A stretch of 24,374 bases of DNA from a bacterium (lineage in GTDB: Bacteria; Chloroflexota; Dormibacteria; Aeolococcales; Bog-877). The position numbers were made by a program, and so were the translations under genes. Below, piece after piece: positions 1 to 6,687 of this stretch. The first letter of the stretch is position 1. Each line of letters starts with the position of its first letter. The stretch spans positions 1-24,374 of the forward strand of contig JAJZGN010000002.1 in assembly GCA_021798435.1 (NCBI GenBank), given 5' to 3'. The notes below the pieces were generated by a model. The model ran no database searches and was not told where the DNA came from. It saw only the letters and a list, made by a program, of their open reading frames with translations.

Positions 1-565
1 GCAGCGGCGCGTCCGGGCCGTCCCCGAGATCATGGTGCCGCTCGTAGGGCATGCCGAGGAGCTCCGCCGCTCCCGCTTGGTGATTGATGCCACCCTCAAG
101 CAGGTGGCCAAGGAGCAGGGGGTGCGATTCGAGACCAAGATCGGGACCATGATCGAAGTCCCGCGGGCGGCGCTGACCGCGGGGGCCATCGCTGCGCACG
201 CCCAGTTCTTCTCCTTCGGTACCAACGACCTGACCCAGATGACCTTCGGGGTGTCGCGGGACGACGCCGAGGGCAAGTTCCTGGGCCGCTACGTCGAGGA
301 CGGCATCCTCCCCTCCAACCCCTTCGAGCACCTTGATCCCGAGGGGGTCGGGCGCCTGATGGGGCTGGCGGTCCAGGAGGGGAGGGAGTCGAGGCCGAAC
401 CTCGAGGTGGGGATCTGCGGGGAGCACGGTGGGGACGCCCAGTCGATCGCGATCTGCGAGCACCTCGGCCTGGACTACGTCTCCAGCTCGCCGTTCCGGG
501 TCCCCGGGGCCAGGCTGGCTGCCGCCCAAGCCCGGCTCGCCGACGGGGCAGCCAGGGACGTCTGA
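1..565 (+). CDS. ppdK: Pyruvate phosphate dikinase, C-terminal part (5' end outside window)
   Basis: The open frame runs in from the window edge (first full codon at base 2) and stops at TGA 563-565, so only the last 187 or so residues are present. They match the C-terminal PEP/pyruvate-binding TIM barrel of pyruvate phosphate dikinase, which interconverts pyruvate, ATP and Pi with PEP, AMP and PPi in the cytoplasm. Visible family motifs are [13 protein letters not shown], the [15 protein letters not shown] strand-loop and GICGEHGGD, which carries the catalytic cysteine. The segment [13 protein letters not shown] is typical of PPDK rather than PEP synthase or PTS enzyme I. The nucleotide-binding and phosphohistidine domains lie upstream, outside the window. 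The ATG at base 32 is internal. A 641-bp gene-free stretch separates it from the convergent aldehyde dehydrogenase gene. Confidence 0.95.
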   Translation, partial: QRRVRAVPEIMVPLVGHAEELRRSRLVIDATLKQVAKEQGVRFETKIGTMIEVPRAALTAGAIAAHAQFFSFGTNDLTQMTFGVSRDDAEGKFLGRYVEDGILPSNPFEHLDPEGVGRLMGLAVQEGRESRPNLEVGICGEHGGDAQSIAICEHLGLDYVSSSPFRVPGARLAAAQARLADGAARDV

Positions 566-582
566 CCGCCCGGGTGGCCCGT

Positions 583-599
583 CCCGCTCGTCAAGCGGG
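583..599 (+). terminator. Weak hairpin 18 bp after the PPDK stop, possible terminator
   Basis: CCCGCT (583-588) pairs with AGCGGG (594-599) around a 5-nt loop. The stem is short and no T-run follows, so it does not meet the standard for an intrinsic terminator. It is listed because it is the nearest stem to the end of PPDK; chance in GC-rich DNA is a real alternative. Confidence 0.25.
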
Positions 600-1130
600 C
601 TGGGGCCCCGGCGGCGGGACCGCGAGGACCGAGTCCAGCTAGCGGCGCCACGGTACGGCCCCCCAGCCGCGGTCCCGGGCGGCTTCGCCGGCCAGCCGGC
701 ACGCCTCGTCGACTCAGACGATCGTGGCGGCAAACCGTGGGGACACTCGCAAGCGGGCCACCAAGACGAGGCGCCATTCCTCCGTCGCGCTGGGTCCCCG
801 AGGCGGTGGACAGCCCCCTGGGAGGTCGACCGGAGGCGGGCCGCGCGCCCATGCTCCGGTTGCGGGGCCGCCTCAACCACCCCGCCTGGGCACACGAAAG
901 GCACGGTGCCATTCCGCCCGCTCGTTGGCGCCGAGCTCCGCGGCCCGCGCCCTAGGGTCCGGTCAGGACCACGCCTCCGCGAGCGTCCGCTTCGGGACCG
1001 CCGCTGCCCCGCAGGGGCGCCGGGCCGTTACCTTTCGAGATGCCTGCCAGCGCTTCCGGGAACGGTTCGTCCGCCACTCCCTCGTCCCGTTAGGGTCTGA
1101 ATCGACTCACCCCTGAGCGACGAGGCTGCT

Positions 1131-1198
1131 CCCTGATTCTCACACTTGTCCCTCGGCGATTTCAGGTGGAGAGCGCAATGACCTGGTGAGAATCCGGG
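1131..1198. repeat. Imperfect inverted repeat (12 of 13 pairs) with inner hairpin
   Basis: The left arm 1131-1143 (CCCTGATTCTCAC) pairs with the right arm 1186-1198 (GTGAGAATCCGGG), with one T/C mismatch. Inside the 42-nt spacer CAGGT (1163-1167) pairs with ACCTG (1181-1185), directly against the right arm. The element ends 8 bases before the 3' end of the aldehyde dehydrogenase gene, so on the minus strand it could end that transcript or protect its 3' end. There is no T-run. A solo mobile-element end or a miniature inverted-repeat element is the other reading. The integron attC core GTTRRRY is not present at the arm ends. Confidence 0.55.
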
Positions 1199-1206
1199 GA
1201 CCGGAA

Positions 1207-2643
1207 TCACAGTTGCAGTGACTTTGGGGTCAGGAACTCCTCGATCCCATATCTGCCGAACTCCCGGCCATATCCGGACTGGCGGACCCCACCGAACGGC
1301 GCCTCGGTGCTGAAGGCCCCGCCATTGACCTCCACGGTCCCTGCCCGCAGCCGCCGGGCCACGGCCAGCGCGCGCTGCTGGTCCGAGGACCAGACCGCGC
1401 CCGCCAGTCCGTAGGGCGTCCCATTGGCGATCTCCAGGGCATGGTCGTCTCCGTCGTGACCGATGATGCACAGAACGGGGCCGAAGATCTCCTCCTGGGC
1501 GATGGTCATGCCCGGGGCGACGTCTCCGAAGATGGTTGGCTGGACGAAGTAGCCGCGTTCCCGGCCTGCGGGCGGCTCGGCCCCCCCGCATACGAGCCGG
1601 GCCCCTTCCTCGATGCCGAGGCGGATGTAGCCGCGAACCCGCTCGAGCTGGCTCTCCGAGGCCAGGGGCCCGAGCCGGGTCGCCTCGTCCAGAGGATCAC
1701 CGGGCACCAACTTGGCGGCGGTCGCTGCGGCCACCTCTTCCGCCTCCCCGATGCGGGCGCGGGGCACCACCAACCGGGTGAGGGCGGTACATGTCTGCCC
1801 CGAGTTCAGAAACGCGTTGTACACCGCGAACTTGGCCGCCGTCGCCAGATCCGCATCGTCCAAAACCACGCTGGCCGACTTGCCCCCCAGCTCCAGGGTG
1901 ACCGGCCGCACCAGGGAACCTGCCAGCTCGGCGATCCGCCGCCCGGCCCTGGTGGAGCCGGTGAAGGAAAGCTTGTCGACCAGGGGGTGGGTCACCAGTG
2001 CCTCACCCGTGAGCTCGCCTCGCCCCACCAGCACGTTGAGGGCGCCTGGAGGCAAGCCGGCGATCCCCGCGGTCTCGGCCAGGATGAAGGCTGTGAGCGG
2101 GGCGACCTCGCTGGCCTTGAGAACCACGGTGCAACCTGCGGCCAGGGCCGGAGCGACCTTGGCCACCACCTGCTGGAGGGGGTAGTTCCACGGGGTGATG
2201 GCCCCCACGACGCCGACTGGCTCGAGGGCCACCAGGCAGTTGCCGACCTGTTCGGTCAGGGCCATGGAGGCGAGCGCGTCCCTGGTGTGAGCGAGAATCG
2301 CCAGCGGGTTGCCCACCTGGATGGAGCGCGAGTGGCGGATGGGGGTGCCCACCTCCCGGCTGATCGAAGTGGCGAACTCCTCGGCACGCCCCTCGATCCC
2401 CTGGTGCCAGCGGCCGAGCGCGGCGGCCCGTTCGGCGGGTGGGGTGGCCGCCCAGGCTGGCAGCGCCCTTTGCGCGGCCTGGACCGCACGCTCGACATCG
2501 GTCGCAGCGGCCTCCGTCACCTCGGCGAGGACCTCGCCGCTGGCGGCTTCGAAGACCTGGATCCGCCGCTGTCCGTCAAGCTCCACGAACTCGCCGCCGA
2601 TGTAACCACGGCGGACGTGCTGGTCCTCTACCCTCGCTGCCAT
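1207..2643 (-). CDS. NAD(P)-dependent aldehyde dehydrogenase
   Basis: This 478-residue protein has the usual length for the ALDH superfamily, which oxidises aldehydes to carboxylic acids with NAD(P)+. Visible residues are N153 in TPWNYP, K176 in LKASEVAP (cofactor), the FTGSTRAGRRI cofactor loop near 227-237, the general base E251 in LELGGKS, the nucleophile C285 in SGQTC, and EEIFGPV towards the C-terminus. All catalytic positions are intact. The start is ATG 2643, with GGGGAGGG about 10 bases upstream. Upstream extension of the frame is rejected because the added translation looks non-coding. Substrate cannot be told from sequence; ALDHs of this type include betaine-, phenylacetaldehyde- and acyclic terpene-type enzymes. 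It is divergent from a TetR regulator, a common arrangement for local repression, and its leader holds a strong inverted repeat. Confidence 0.93.
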   Translation of the reverse strand: MAARVEDQHVRRGYIGGEFVELDGQRRIQVFEAASGEVLAEVTEAAATDVERAVQAAQRALPAWAATPPAERAAALGRWHQGIEGRAEEFATSISREVGTPIRHSRSIQVGNPLAILAHTRDALASMALTEQVGNCLVALEPVGVVGAITPWNYPLQQVVAKVAPALAAGCTVVLKASEVAPLTAFILAETAGIAGLPPGALNVLVGRGELTGEALVTHPLVDKLSFTGSTRAGRRIAELAGSLVRPVTLELGGKSASVVLDDADLATAAKFAVYNAFLNSGQTCTALTRLVVPRARIGEAEEVAAATAAKLVPGDPLDEATRLGPLASESQLERVRGYIRLGIEEGARLVCGGAEPPAGRERGYFVQPTIFGDVAPGMTIAQEEIFGPVLCIIGHDGDDHALEIANGTPYGLAGAVWSSDQQRALAVARRLRAGTVEVNGGAFSTEAPFGGVRQSGYGREFGRYGIEEFLTPKSLQL

Positions 2644-2667
2644 AACCAGAATCCCTCCCCTCGCAGA

Positions 2668-2732
2668 CGGCGGCCCGAACTTGAGGTACCGGGGCCCGGG
2701 AGATGGCCGGCCGGAGCCGGTTCGAGCCGCCG
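2668..2732 (-). promoter_or_regulatory. 13-bp inverted repeat in the ALDH leader, possible operator or RNA structure
   Basis: CGGCGGCCCGAAC (2668-2680) and GTTCGAGCCGCCG (2720-2732) are inverted copies with one difference. In RNA made from the minus strand the odd position is a G-U pair, so all 13 positions can pair. The 39-nt spacer holds more self-complementary blocks (GGTACC, GGGGCCC, GGCCGGCC). The outer arm lies at the predicted ALDH transcription start and the inner arm about 10 bases before the ribosome-binding site. It could be a two-half operator for the divergent TetR protein or a structured leader. GC-rich palindromes arise by chance, but 13 pairs are many. Confidence 0.5.
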
Positions 2733-2735
2733 GGA

Positions 2736-2763
2736 AGTGTAGCAGTCCCCCCTTCGCGGTCAG
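2736..2763 (-). promoter_or_regulatory. Predicted ALDH promoter (CTGACC-N16-TACACT)
   Basis: On the minus strand a -35-like CTGACC (complement of 2758-2763) is followed after 16 bases by a -10-like TACACT (complement of 2736-2741). Transcription would begin near 2729, giving a leader of about 86 nt before the ATG at 2643. It resembles a housekeeping sigma promoter in both boxes. Prediction by eye only. Confidence 0.45.
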
Positions 2764-2770
2764 CTCACCG

Positions 2771-2776
2771 TAGAAT
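2771..2776 (+). promoter_or_regulatory. -10-like element TAGAAT for the TetR/adnAB direction
   Basis: TAGAAT matches the TANNNT form of the -10 box in a GC-rich background, and lies just before GGGGAGG (2787-2793), a strong ribosome-binding-like sequence. No convincing -35 box is seen. It lies 30-40 bp from the -10 of the divergent ALDH promoter, so one repressor bound here could control both directions. Confidence 0.35.
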
Positions 2777-2802
2777 GGCCGCAAGCGGGGAGGCAGAATG
2801 AG

Positions 2803-2895
2803 ATGCCGAGGCTCCTGGGACCCGACCCGGACGGCGCCGAGCTCGCGACGGTGCGCGCACTTCTGGTCGCGCCCGCGCGCCCGGTGCCCCACTGA
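2803..2895 (+). CDS. Possible 30-codon leader ORF before the TetR gene
   Basis: ATG 2803 lies 9 bases after GGGGAGG (2787-2793), the best ribosome-binding sequence in the region. The frame ends at TGA 2893-2895, one base before the ATG at 2897 that is in frame with the TetR protein. The predicted peptide (MPRLLGPDPDGAELATVRAL, then ten more residues) has an ordinary composition and G or C at nearly all third positions. The overlapping frame that would extend the TetR protein to ATG 2798 reads as Arg/Cys/Trp/Ser-rich, typical of a non-coding frame. This supports a translated leader with re-initiation at 2897. No family is recognised and the peptide may be only regulatory, or not real. Confidence 0.3.
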   Translation: MPRLLGPDPDGAELATVRALLVAPARPVPH

Positions 2896-2896
2896 G

Positions 2897-3622
2897 ATGA
2901 GGGCCCCACGCCAACTCGCACCGTGGCTGGGAAATTCCGCGATCGAGGCCGTCGGGCAGGTGACCGAGCGCAAGCCGCCGGAGCCCCGCAAGCGGCCGCG
3001 GCTCACCTTCGGTGGTCGGCGCCGCCAGCTGCTTGATGCCAGTCTGGCCGCCTTTGTGTCGCACGGCCTCGACCTCACCACCATGGACACCATCGCGGCC
3101 CAAGCCGGGGTGAGCAAGCCCCTCGTCTACCGCCACTTCCCCAACCGCTTTGAGGCCCTCCTGGCGGTGGTCAACGACCAGGCGGACAAGTTGCTGGCGA
3201 CACTGGACCTCGAGGCGGGTCCCAGCCTGGCCCAGCTCATCGAGTCGTACCTCAGCTATGCCGAGAGCTCCCCGGCGGGCTTTCGCTTCCTCTTCCAGGT
3301 GGTAAACGGCAGTCCCGGTGCGGCCCGGCGGCGGGTCCAGTCCCTGAGGACCCTTCTGGAGGACGCGGTGTTGGGAGCGGTGCTGCGCGAGGCCGAAGCC
3401 AGCTCCGAACTCGGAGAAGCGGCCCGGGCCTCCGGAGTGGGGACCCTTCTGCTCTCGATCCTGGAAGGGGTCGGGGGATCGCTCCGTGACGGCGACGACG
3501 CCTCCGGTCGGGCGCTGGCCCTGCGCAAGCTTCTCGATCCCGCCTGGATACTGGGAGCGATGTCCGACTCGCGCCCGAAGGTCCCAGAGTTGACCGACAC
3601 CCTCTTCCCGCCCGGAGTTTGA
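2897..3622 (+). CDS. TetR/AcrR-family transcriptional regulator
   Basis: The N-terminal part has the TetR helix-turn-helix: a helix RRRQLLDASLAAFVSHG, then TTMDTIAAQAGVSKPLVYRHFPNRFEALLAVV, with the typical recognition-helix ending VYRHFPNR. A helical ligand-binding and dimerisation domain with no recognisable ligand signature follows. From ATG 2897 the protein has 241 residues. GTG 2960 (220 residues) is an equally reasonable start, since the DNA-binding domain begins shortly after it. ATG 2798 is less likely because the added translation looks non-coding. Its stop codon overlaps the TTG start of the adnA-like gene (TTGA, 3619-3622), so the regulator and the nuclease genes are probably one transcript. 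The divergent aldehyde dehydrogenase is a likely target, and autoregulation would also affect the nuclease genes. Confidence 0.88.
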   Translation: MRAPRQLAPWLGNSAIEAVGQVTERKPPEPRKRPRLTFGGRRRQLLDASLAAFVSHGLDLTTMDTIAAQAGVSKPLVYRHFPNRFEALLAVVNDQADKLLATLDLEAGPSLAQLIESYLSYAESSPAGFRFLFQVVNGSPGAARRRVQSLRTLLEDAVLGAVLREAEASSELGEAARASGVGTLLLSILEGVGGSLRDGDDASGRALALRKLLDPAWILGAMSDSRPKVPELTDTLFPPGV

Positions 3623-6600
3623 GCGCGGGTCAGAGCGGTCCGGAGCTCCTGGAGCCGGTCGGGCCGACGCGTCTCCTAGGAGGGCCGGGGTCCGGCAAGA
3701 CGAGGGCTCTTGTGGAGCTGGTCGCCCGCGAGCTGGCGCTGGGGGCAGACCCGTCGCGGGTGGTCGTGGTGGTCCCGAGCCGGGCCGCCGCCCGGGACTT
3801 CGGCCGGCGGCTGGAAGGCGGGCGCCGGGGGACGAGTCGGACCCCGTTGGTGATGACCCATGAGCGGCTGGCCCGCTGGGTGCTGGAACGCTCGGTCTCC
3901 GAGCCCGAGCTGGTCCTCGGCCCGGTGGCGGAGTGGATCGCGATGCGCCAGGCGGTGGAAGAGTCCCGTCCCTTGCTGGGGGAGCTGGGGCGCCTGGCGG
4001 ACGTCCCCGGTTTCGTCGACGGCCTCCTGGACCTTTGCGGGAGCTTCAGCCAGGCCCTGGTGCCGCCCGGGCTGCTCGCCTCCCGAGTCCGGGCCAGCGG
4101 CGGCATCCTGGCCCAGGTCACGGTCGTGGCGGCCAAATACCAGCTGGCCCTGGACCGCATGGGGGCGATGGACACCAAGCAGCTGGCCGGAGCTGCCCTC
4201 GGCTGTCTCCAAGCCCACTCGGGTGACTGGGCCGGGTACGCCGACCTCCTGGTGGTCGACCAGGCGGAGCAACTCAGCCCGGCGCAGTGGTACCTGCTCC
4301 GTGAACTCGCTGACCATTTGGCCCCGCCGAACCGGTTCGTGCTGGCCGGGGACGCCACGGTGGCCGGGGCCGAGCGGCACGGGCCATCGGTGCGGTGCTT
4401 CGAGGAGTACTTCCTCCGAGAGATGCACCCTCAAGAGCTCGTGCTGCCGGGAACTGGCCCGGCAGTCGCGCTGGCGACCACGTGGGGCATAGCCGCGGAG
4501 GACGGGCCGCCCCCGGCGGGGGCCGTCGGCGCCCCTTCAGCGTCGGTCCGGATCTGGCGGGCCACGGACGAGACCGAGGAGGCATACTCCGTGGCCCGAG
4601 AAATCCGCCGGCTGCGGCTGGAAGAAGACGTGCCCTACGATCAGATCGCGGTGGTGTCGGCGGGCGGGGCTGTGCTGCTCCCCTCCTTGGTGCAGGCACT
4701 CCGCTCCACCGGCGTCCCGGTGCGGCTGGAGATGAGCCCCTGGTCCGGCAGCCCCGTGTTCAGCCAGCTGTCCGCGTGGCTCGATGCCCTCTGCAATCCC
4801 GAAGACGACAAACGGGTCTTGGCGGCCCTTCACGCGGGCCAGGGCGGGGTGGGCGAGGTGGACAGCCTCCGGCTGCGGCGATGGGCGGCGCGGAGGCGGA
4901 CCAGCGTGGCGAGTGCGCTAAGGAGCGCCGAGGTCGGCTCCAGCGAGGGTGCCCTGGGGCTTCTTCGGCGGCTGTGGATTCGGCTGGGAGGCGGCGACCC
5001 TGGGCTCGCCGAGCGGCGGCTCACGCCCCGGGAGTTCCTTGCCGTCCTTGGCGTCCTCGAGGTGGAGCTGGGCCTCTCCGACCTCGCGCTGCATGAGTTC
5101 GCCTCCGCCTCCGCGCTGGCCCGCATCAACCTGTCGATCGGGGATGCCGGCAGCGCCCGCGAGCTGCTGTCCCTGGGGCCGGCCCCACTTCGAGAGTGGG
5201 CGCACCTCCTGCAGCTGGCCGCCCGCAGGTCGGGATGGGACGTGGATCGGGCCCCGCGGCCCGACCGGCCCGAAGTTACGTTGGTCACGCTGGGGCAGGC
5301 CAAGGGGCGTCGCTGGCCACGGGTCTTCCTGGTGGGAGTCGCCGACCGCTACCTGCCCGGACCCGGGCCGACTCGTGAGCTGCTGACGGGTGAGGACAGG
5401 CAGCGACTAGCAGAGCTCGTGCCCGAGATGGAGGAGGTTCTGGCTCCGGGGGACCGGAGCGCCCAGGAGCGCCGGAGGTTCCTAATGGGGATCTCCCGTG
5501 CCGATGTCCAGCTGACCGTCACCTGGGCTGCCCGGTACGGCGAGGACGAGGTGGGGAGTTCGCGGTTCGCTTCCGCCCTGGAGGCGGTGGGGGTGGCCGC
5601 CGGCCCGGCACCGCTGGTCAAGAGCGTGACCCGGGCGGACTGTGTGGCCCAGCTGGCGGCTGCCATCCCGCATACCCAGGGCGCGGTGCCTCCGGATGTC
5701 CCCCAGGAGGCGCTTGACCTGGCCGATCTTCAGCTGCCGTGGGAGCCGACGGCCGCGGCGCCGGTTGGCGACCAGGCCCAGCTCAGCGCCACCAGCGTAA
5801 GGAGATGGCTCGCCTGCCCCCGGCAGTATCACTTCCACCGGCTTCGACTCCCCGAGGAGCGCACCGTCGAGTCGGTCCTTGGGAATCAGGCGCACCGACT
5901 GCTGCAGCTGCTGTACGGCGACACCGCCGCTCCGGCGGGAGAACCCGAGCAGTTCCGTGCCAAGGGCTCATTGCTGATCCGGGATGAGCTGATGCCGGAG
6001 GCCAGGGAGTGGCTCTGCGACCCCCTGGCCGCCTCCTCCGTGGACCTCTCGCTGCGCGTCATTTTGTCCCGCTGGGTGGATCGTATTGTGGTGGAGGGTC
6101 CTGAGGTGGTGGGAGGGCCGGTCGCTCAGGAGGTCCCCTTCGCGCTCCAGCGGCAGGGCTACCTCCTAGCCGGCCGGGTGGATGCGCTCTGGCTGCATCC
6201 TTCCGGTGACCTCGAGTTGGTGGACTTCAAAACCTCTCGGGAGACAACGAGCAGCGCGGCTCTGGCCAGCTACATGTCCGGTGCCGAGGGCAAGCCGGCG
6301 CTCGACTGGCAGCTCCCGATCTACGAGCTGGCGGCCAGCTCGGGGGCTCTGGACTCGGCATCCCAGGGCGCACGCCCGCGCTTCGTCCGCAACTGGTACC
6401 TGGCCGTTCAGCCGAGCTCCAAGTTCAGGACCGGCCTCGTGGTGCGCGGCTTGGCGGTGGGGGAGGAGTCGGAGCGCACCGCCTGGCACGATGCCCTGCT
6501 AACGCCGGAACTTCGCCGCCACTTTGGGGAGTGGTTGGACCGGGAGGCGCGATCGATCCAAAACGGTATTTTCCCCGCCGCGCCGCGCCACGGAGTCGGG

Positions 6601-6687
6601 ACCTGTCTCAGCGAGGGCGGTTGCCCCTTCGCGAGCTGCTGCGACGGGGAGGGAAGCGTCGGCACGGGACCGGGTTCGTCCCTGTGA
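3619..6687 (+). CDS. adnA: AdnA/AddB-like helicase-nuclease subunit with Fe-S nuclease domain
   Basis: This 1022-residue protein is close in size to mycobacterial AdnA. An N-terminal UvrD-like motor has an intact Walker A, GGPGSGKT (21-28), but Walker B reads DQAE (214-217) where active relatives have DE. Later helicase motifs are recognisable but worn (LGQAKGRRWP; GISRADVQ near 624). The C-terminal RecB-type nuclease is intact: D855, D869 and K871 (VDFKTS). It is framed by C733 and C996, C1002 and C1007/C1008, the cysteine pattern of an iron-sulfur cluster. In AdnAB and AddAB such subunits cut one strand while the partner drives unwinding during double-strand-break resection. The start is TTG 3619, overlapping the TetR stop; GGAG lies too close to be an ideal ribosome site, so coupling is likely. 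The 3' end overlaps adnB. Confidence 0.85.
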   Translation: MSAGQSGPELLEPVGPTRLLGGPGSGKTRALVELVARELALGADPSRVVVVVPSRAAARDFGRRLEGGRRGTSRTPLVMTHERLARWVLERSVSEPELVLGPVAEWIAMRQAVEESRPLLGELGRLADVPGFVDGLLDLCGSFSQALVPPGLLASRVRASGGILAQVTVVAAKYQLALDRMGAMDTKQLAGAALGCLQAHSGDWAGYADLLVVDQAEQLSPAQWYLLRELADHLAPPNRFVLAGDATVAGAERHGPSVRCFEEYFLREMHPQELVLPGTGPAVALATTWGIAAEDGPPPAGAVGAPSASVRIWRATDETEEAYSVAREIRRLRLEEDVPYDQIAVVSAGGAVLLPSLVQALRSTGVPVRLEMSPWSGSPVFSQLSAWLDALCNPEDDKRVLAALHAGQGGVGEVDSLRLRRWAARRRTSVASALRSAEVGSSEGALGLLRRLWIRLGGGDPGLAERRLTPREFLAVLGVLEVELGLSDLALHEFASASALARINLSIGDAGSARELLSLGPAPLREWAHLLQLAARRSGWDVDRAPRPDRPEVTLVTLGQAKGRRWPRVFLVGVADRYLPGPGPTRELLTGEDRQRLAELVPEMEEVLAPGDRSAQERRRFLMGISRADVQLTVTWAARYGEDEVGSSRFASALEAVGVAAGPAPLVKSVTRADCVAQLAAAIPHTQGAVPPDVPQEALDLADLQLPWEPTAAAPVGDQAQLSATSVRRWLACPRQYHFHRLRLPEERTVESVLGNQAHRLLQLLYGDTAAPAGEPEQFRAKGSLLIRDELMPEAREWLCDPLAASSVDLSLRVILSRWVDRIVVEGPEVVGGPVAQEVPFALQRQGYLLAGRVDALWLHPSGDLELVDFKTSRETTSSAALASYMSGAEGKPALDWQLPIYELAASSGALDSASQGARPRFVRNWYLAVQPSSKFRTGLVVRGLAVGEESERTAWHDALLTPELRRHFGEWLDREARSIQNGIFPAAPRHGVGTCLSEGGCPFASCCDGEGSVGTGPGSSL

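Larger units (their letters stand above)
566..1206. other. 641-bp gene-free stretch between convergent genes
   Basis: No convincing gene is visible between PPDK and the aldehyde dehydrogenase. Open frames of up to about 140 codons cross it on both strands, but their translations are rich in Arg, Pro, Gly and Ser and match no family I recognise. The stretch holds three things: the weak hairpin at 583-599, two diverged copies of a 28-bp segment containing GCCATTCC (about 770-797 and 905-932, some 20 of 28 positions equal), and a long imperfect inverted repeat at 1131-1198. The part near 1080-1200 is visibly less GC-rich than the surrounding genes. A decayed mobile element or gene remnant would explain these, but no transposase remnant is recognisable. 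Confidence 0.5.

Noticed and set aside
1063..1071. GAACGGTTC as a degenerate LexA box
   Set aside because: Only one base separates the half sites, and no promoter or gene start follows.
429..1116. Open frames of 130-223 codons in and after the PPDK end
   Set aside because: They overlap the PPDK frame or the gene-free stretch, are Arg/Pro/Ser-rich, lack ribosome sites and match no family.
1081..1198. Integron attC site at the inverted repeat
   Set aside because: GTTAGGG at 1089-1095 is not GTTRRRY, and there is no cassette array or integrase.
2711..2733. tRNA T-arm-like GGTTCGAGCC
   Set aside because: The flanks do not form a 5-bp T stem, and no acceptor, D or anticodon arm is found upstream. 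The sequence is better explained as one arm of the 13-bp inverted repeat.
1441..2742. 433-codon open frame antisense to the aldehyde dehydrogenase
   Set aside because: High GC removes stops from opposite frames; the translation is Gly/Arg/His/Pro-rich with no domain, while the ALDH frame has every catalytic residue.
4328..4339. Perfect palindrome CGAACCGGTTCG as a third LexA box
   Set aside because: The spacer between GAAC and GTTC is 2 bases rather than 4, and it lies inside the adnA-like coding region in a conserved-looking helicase segment.
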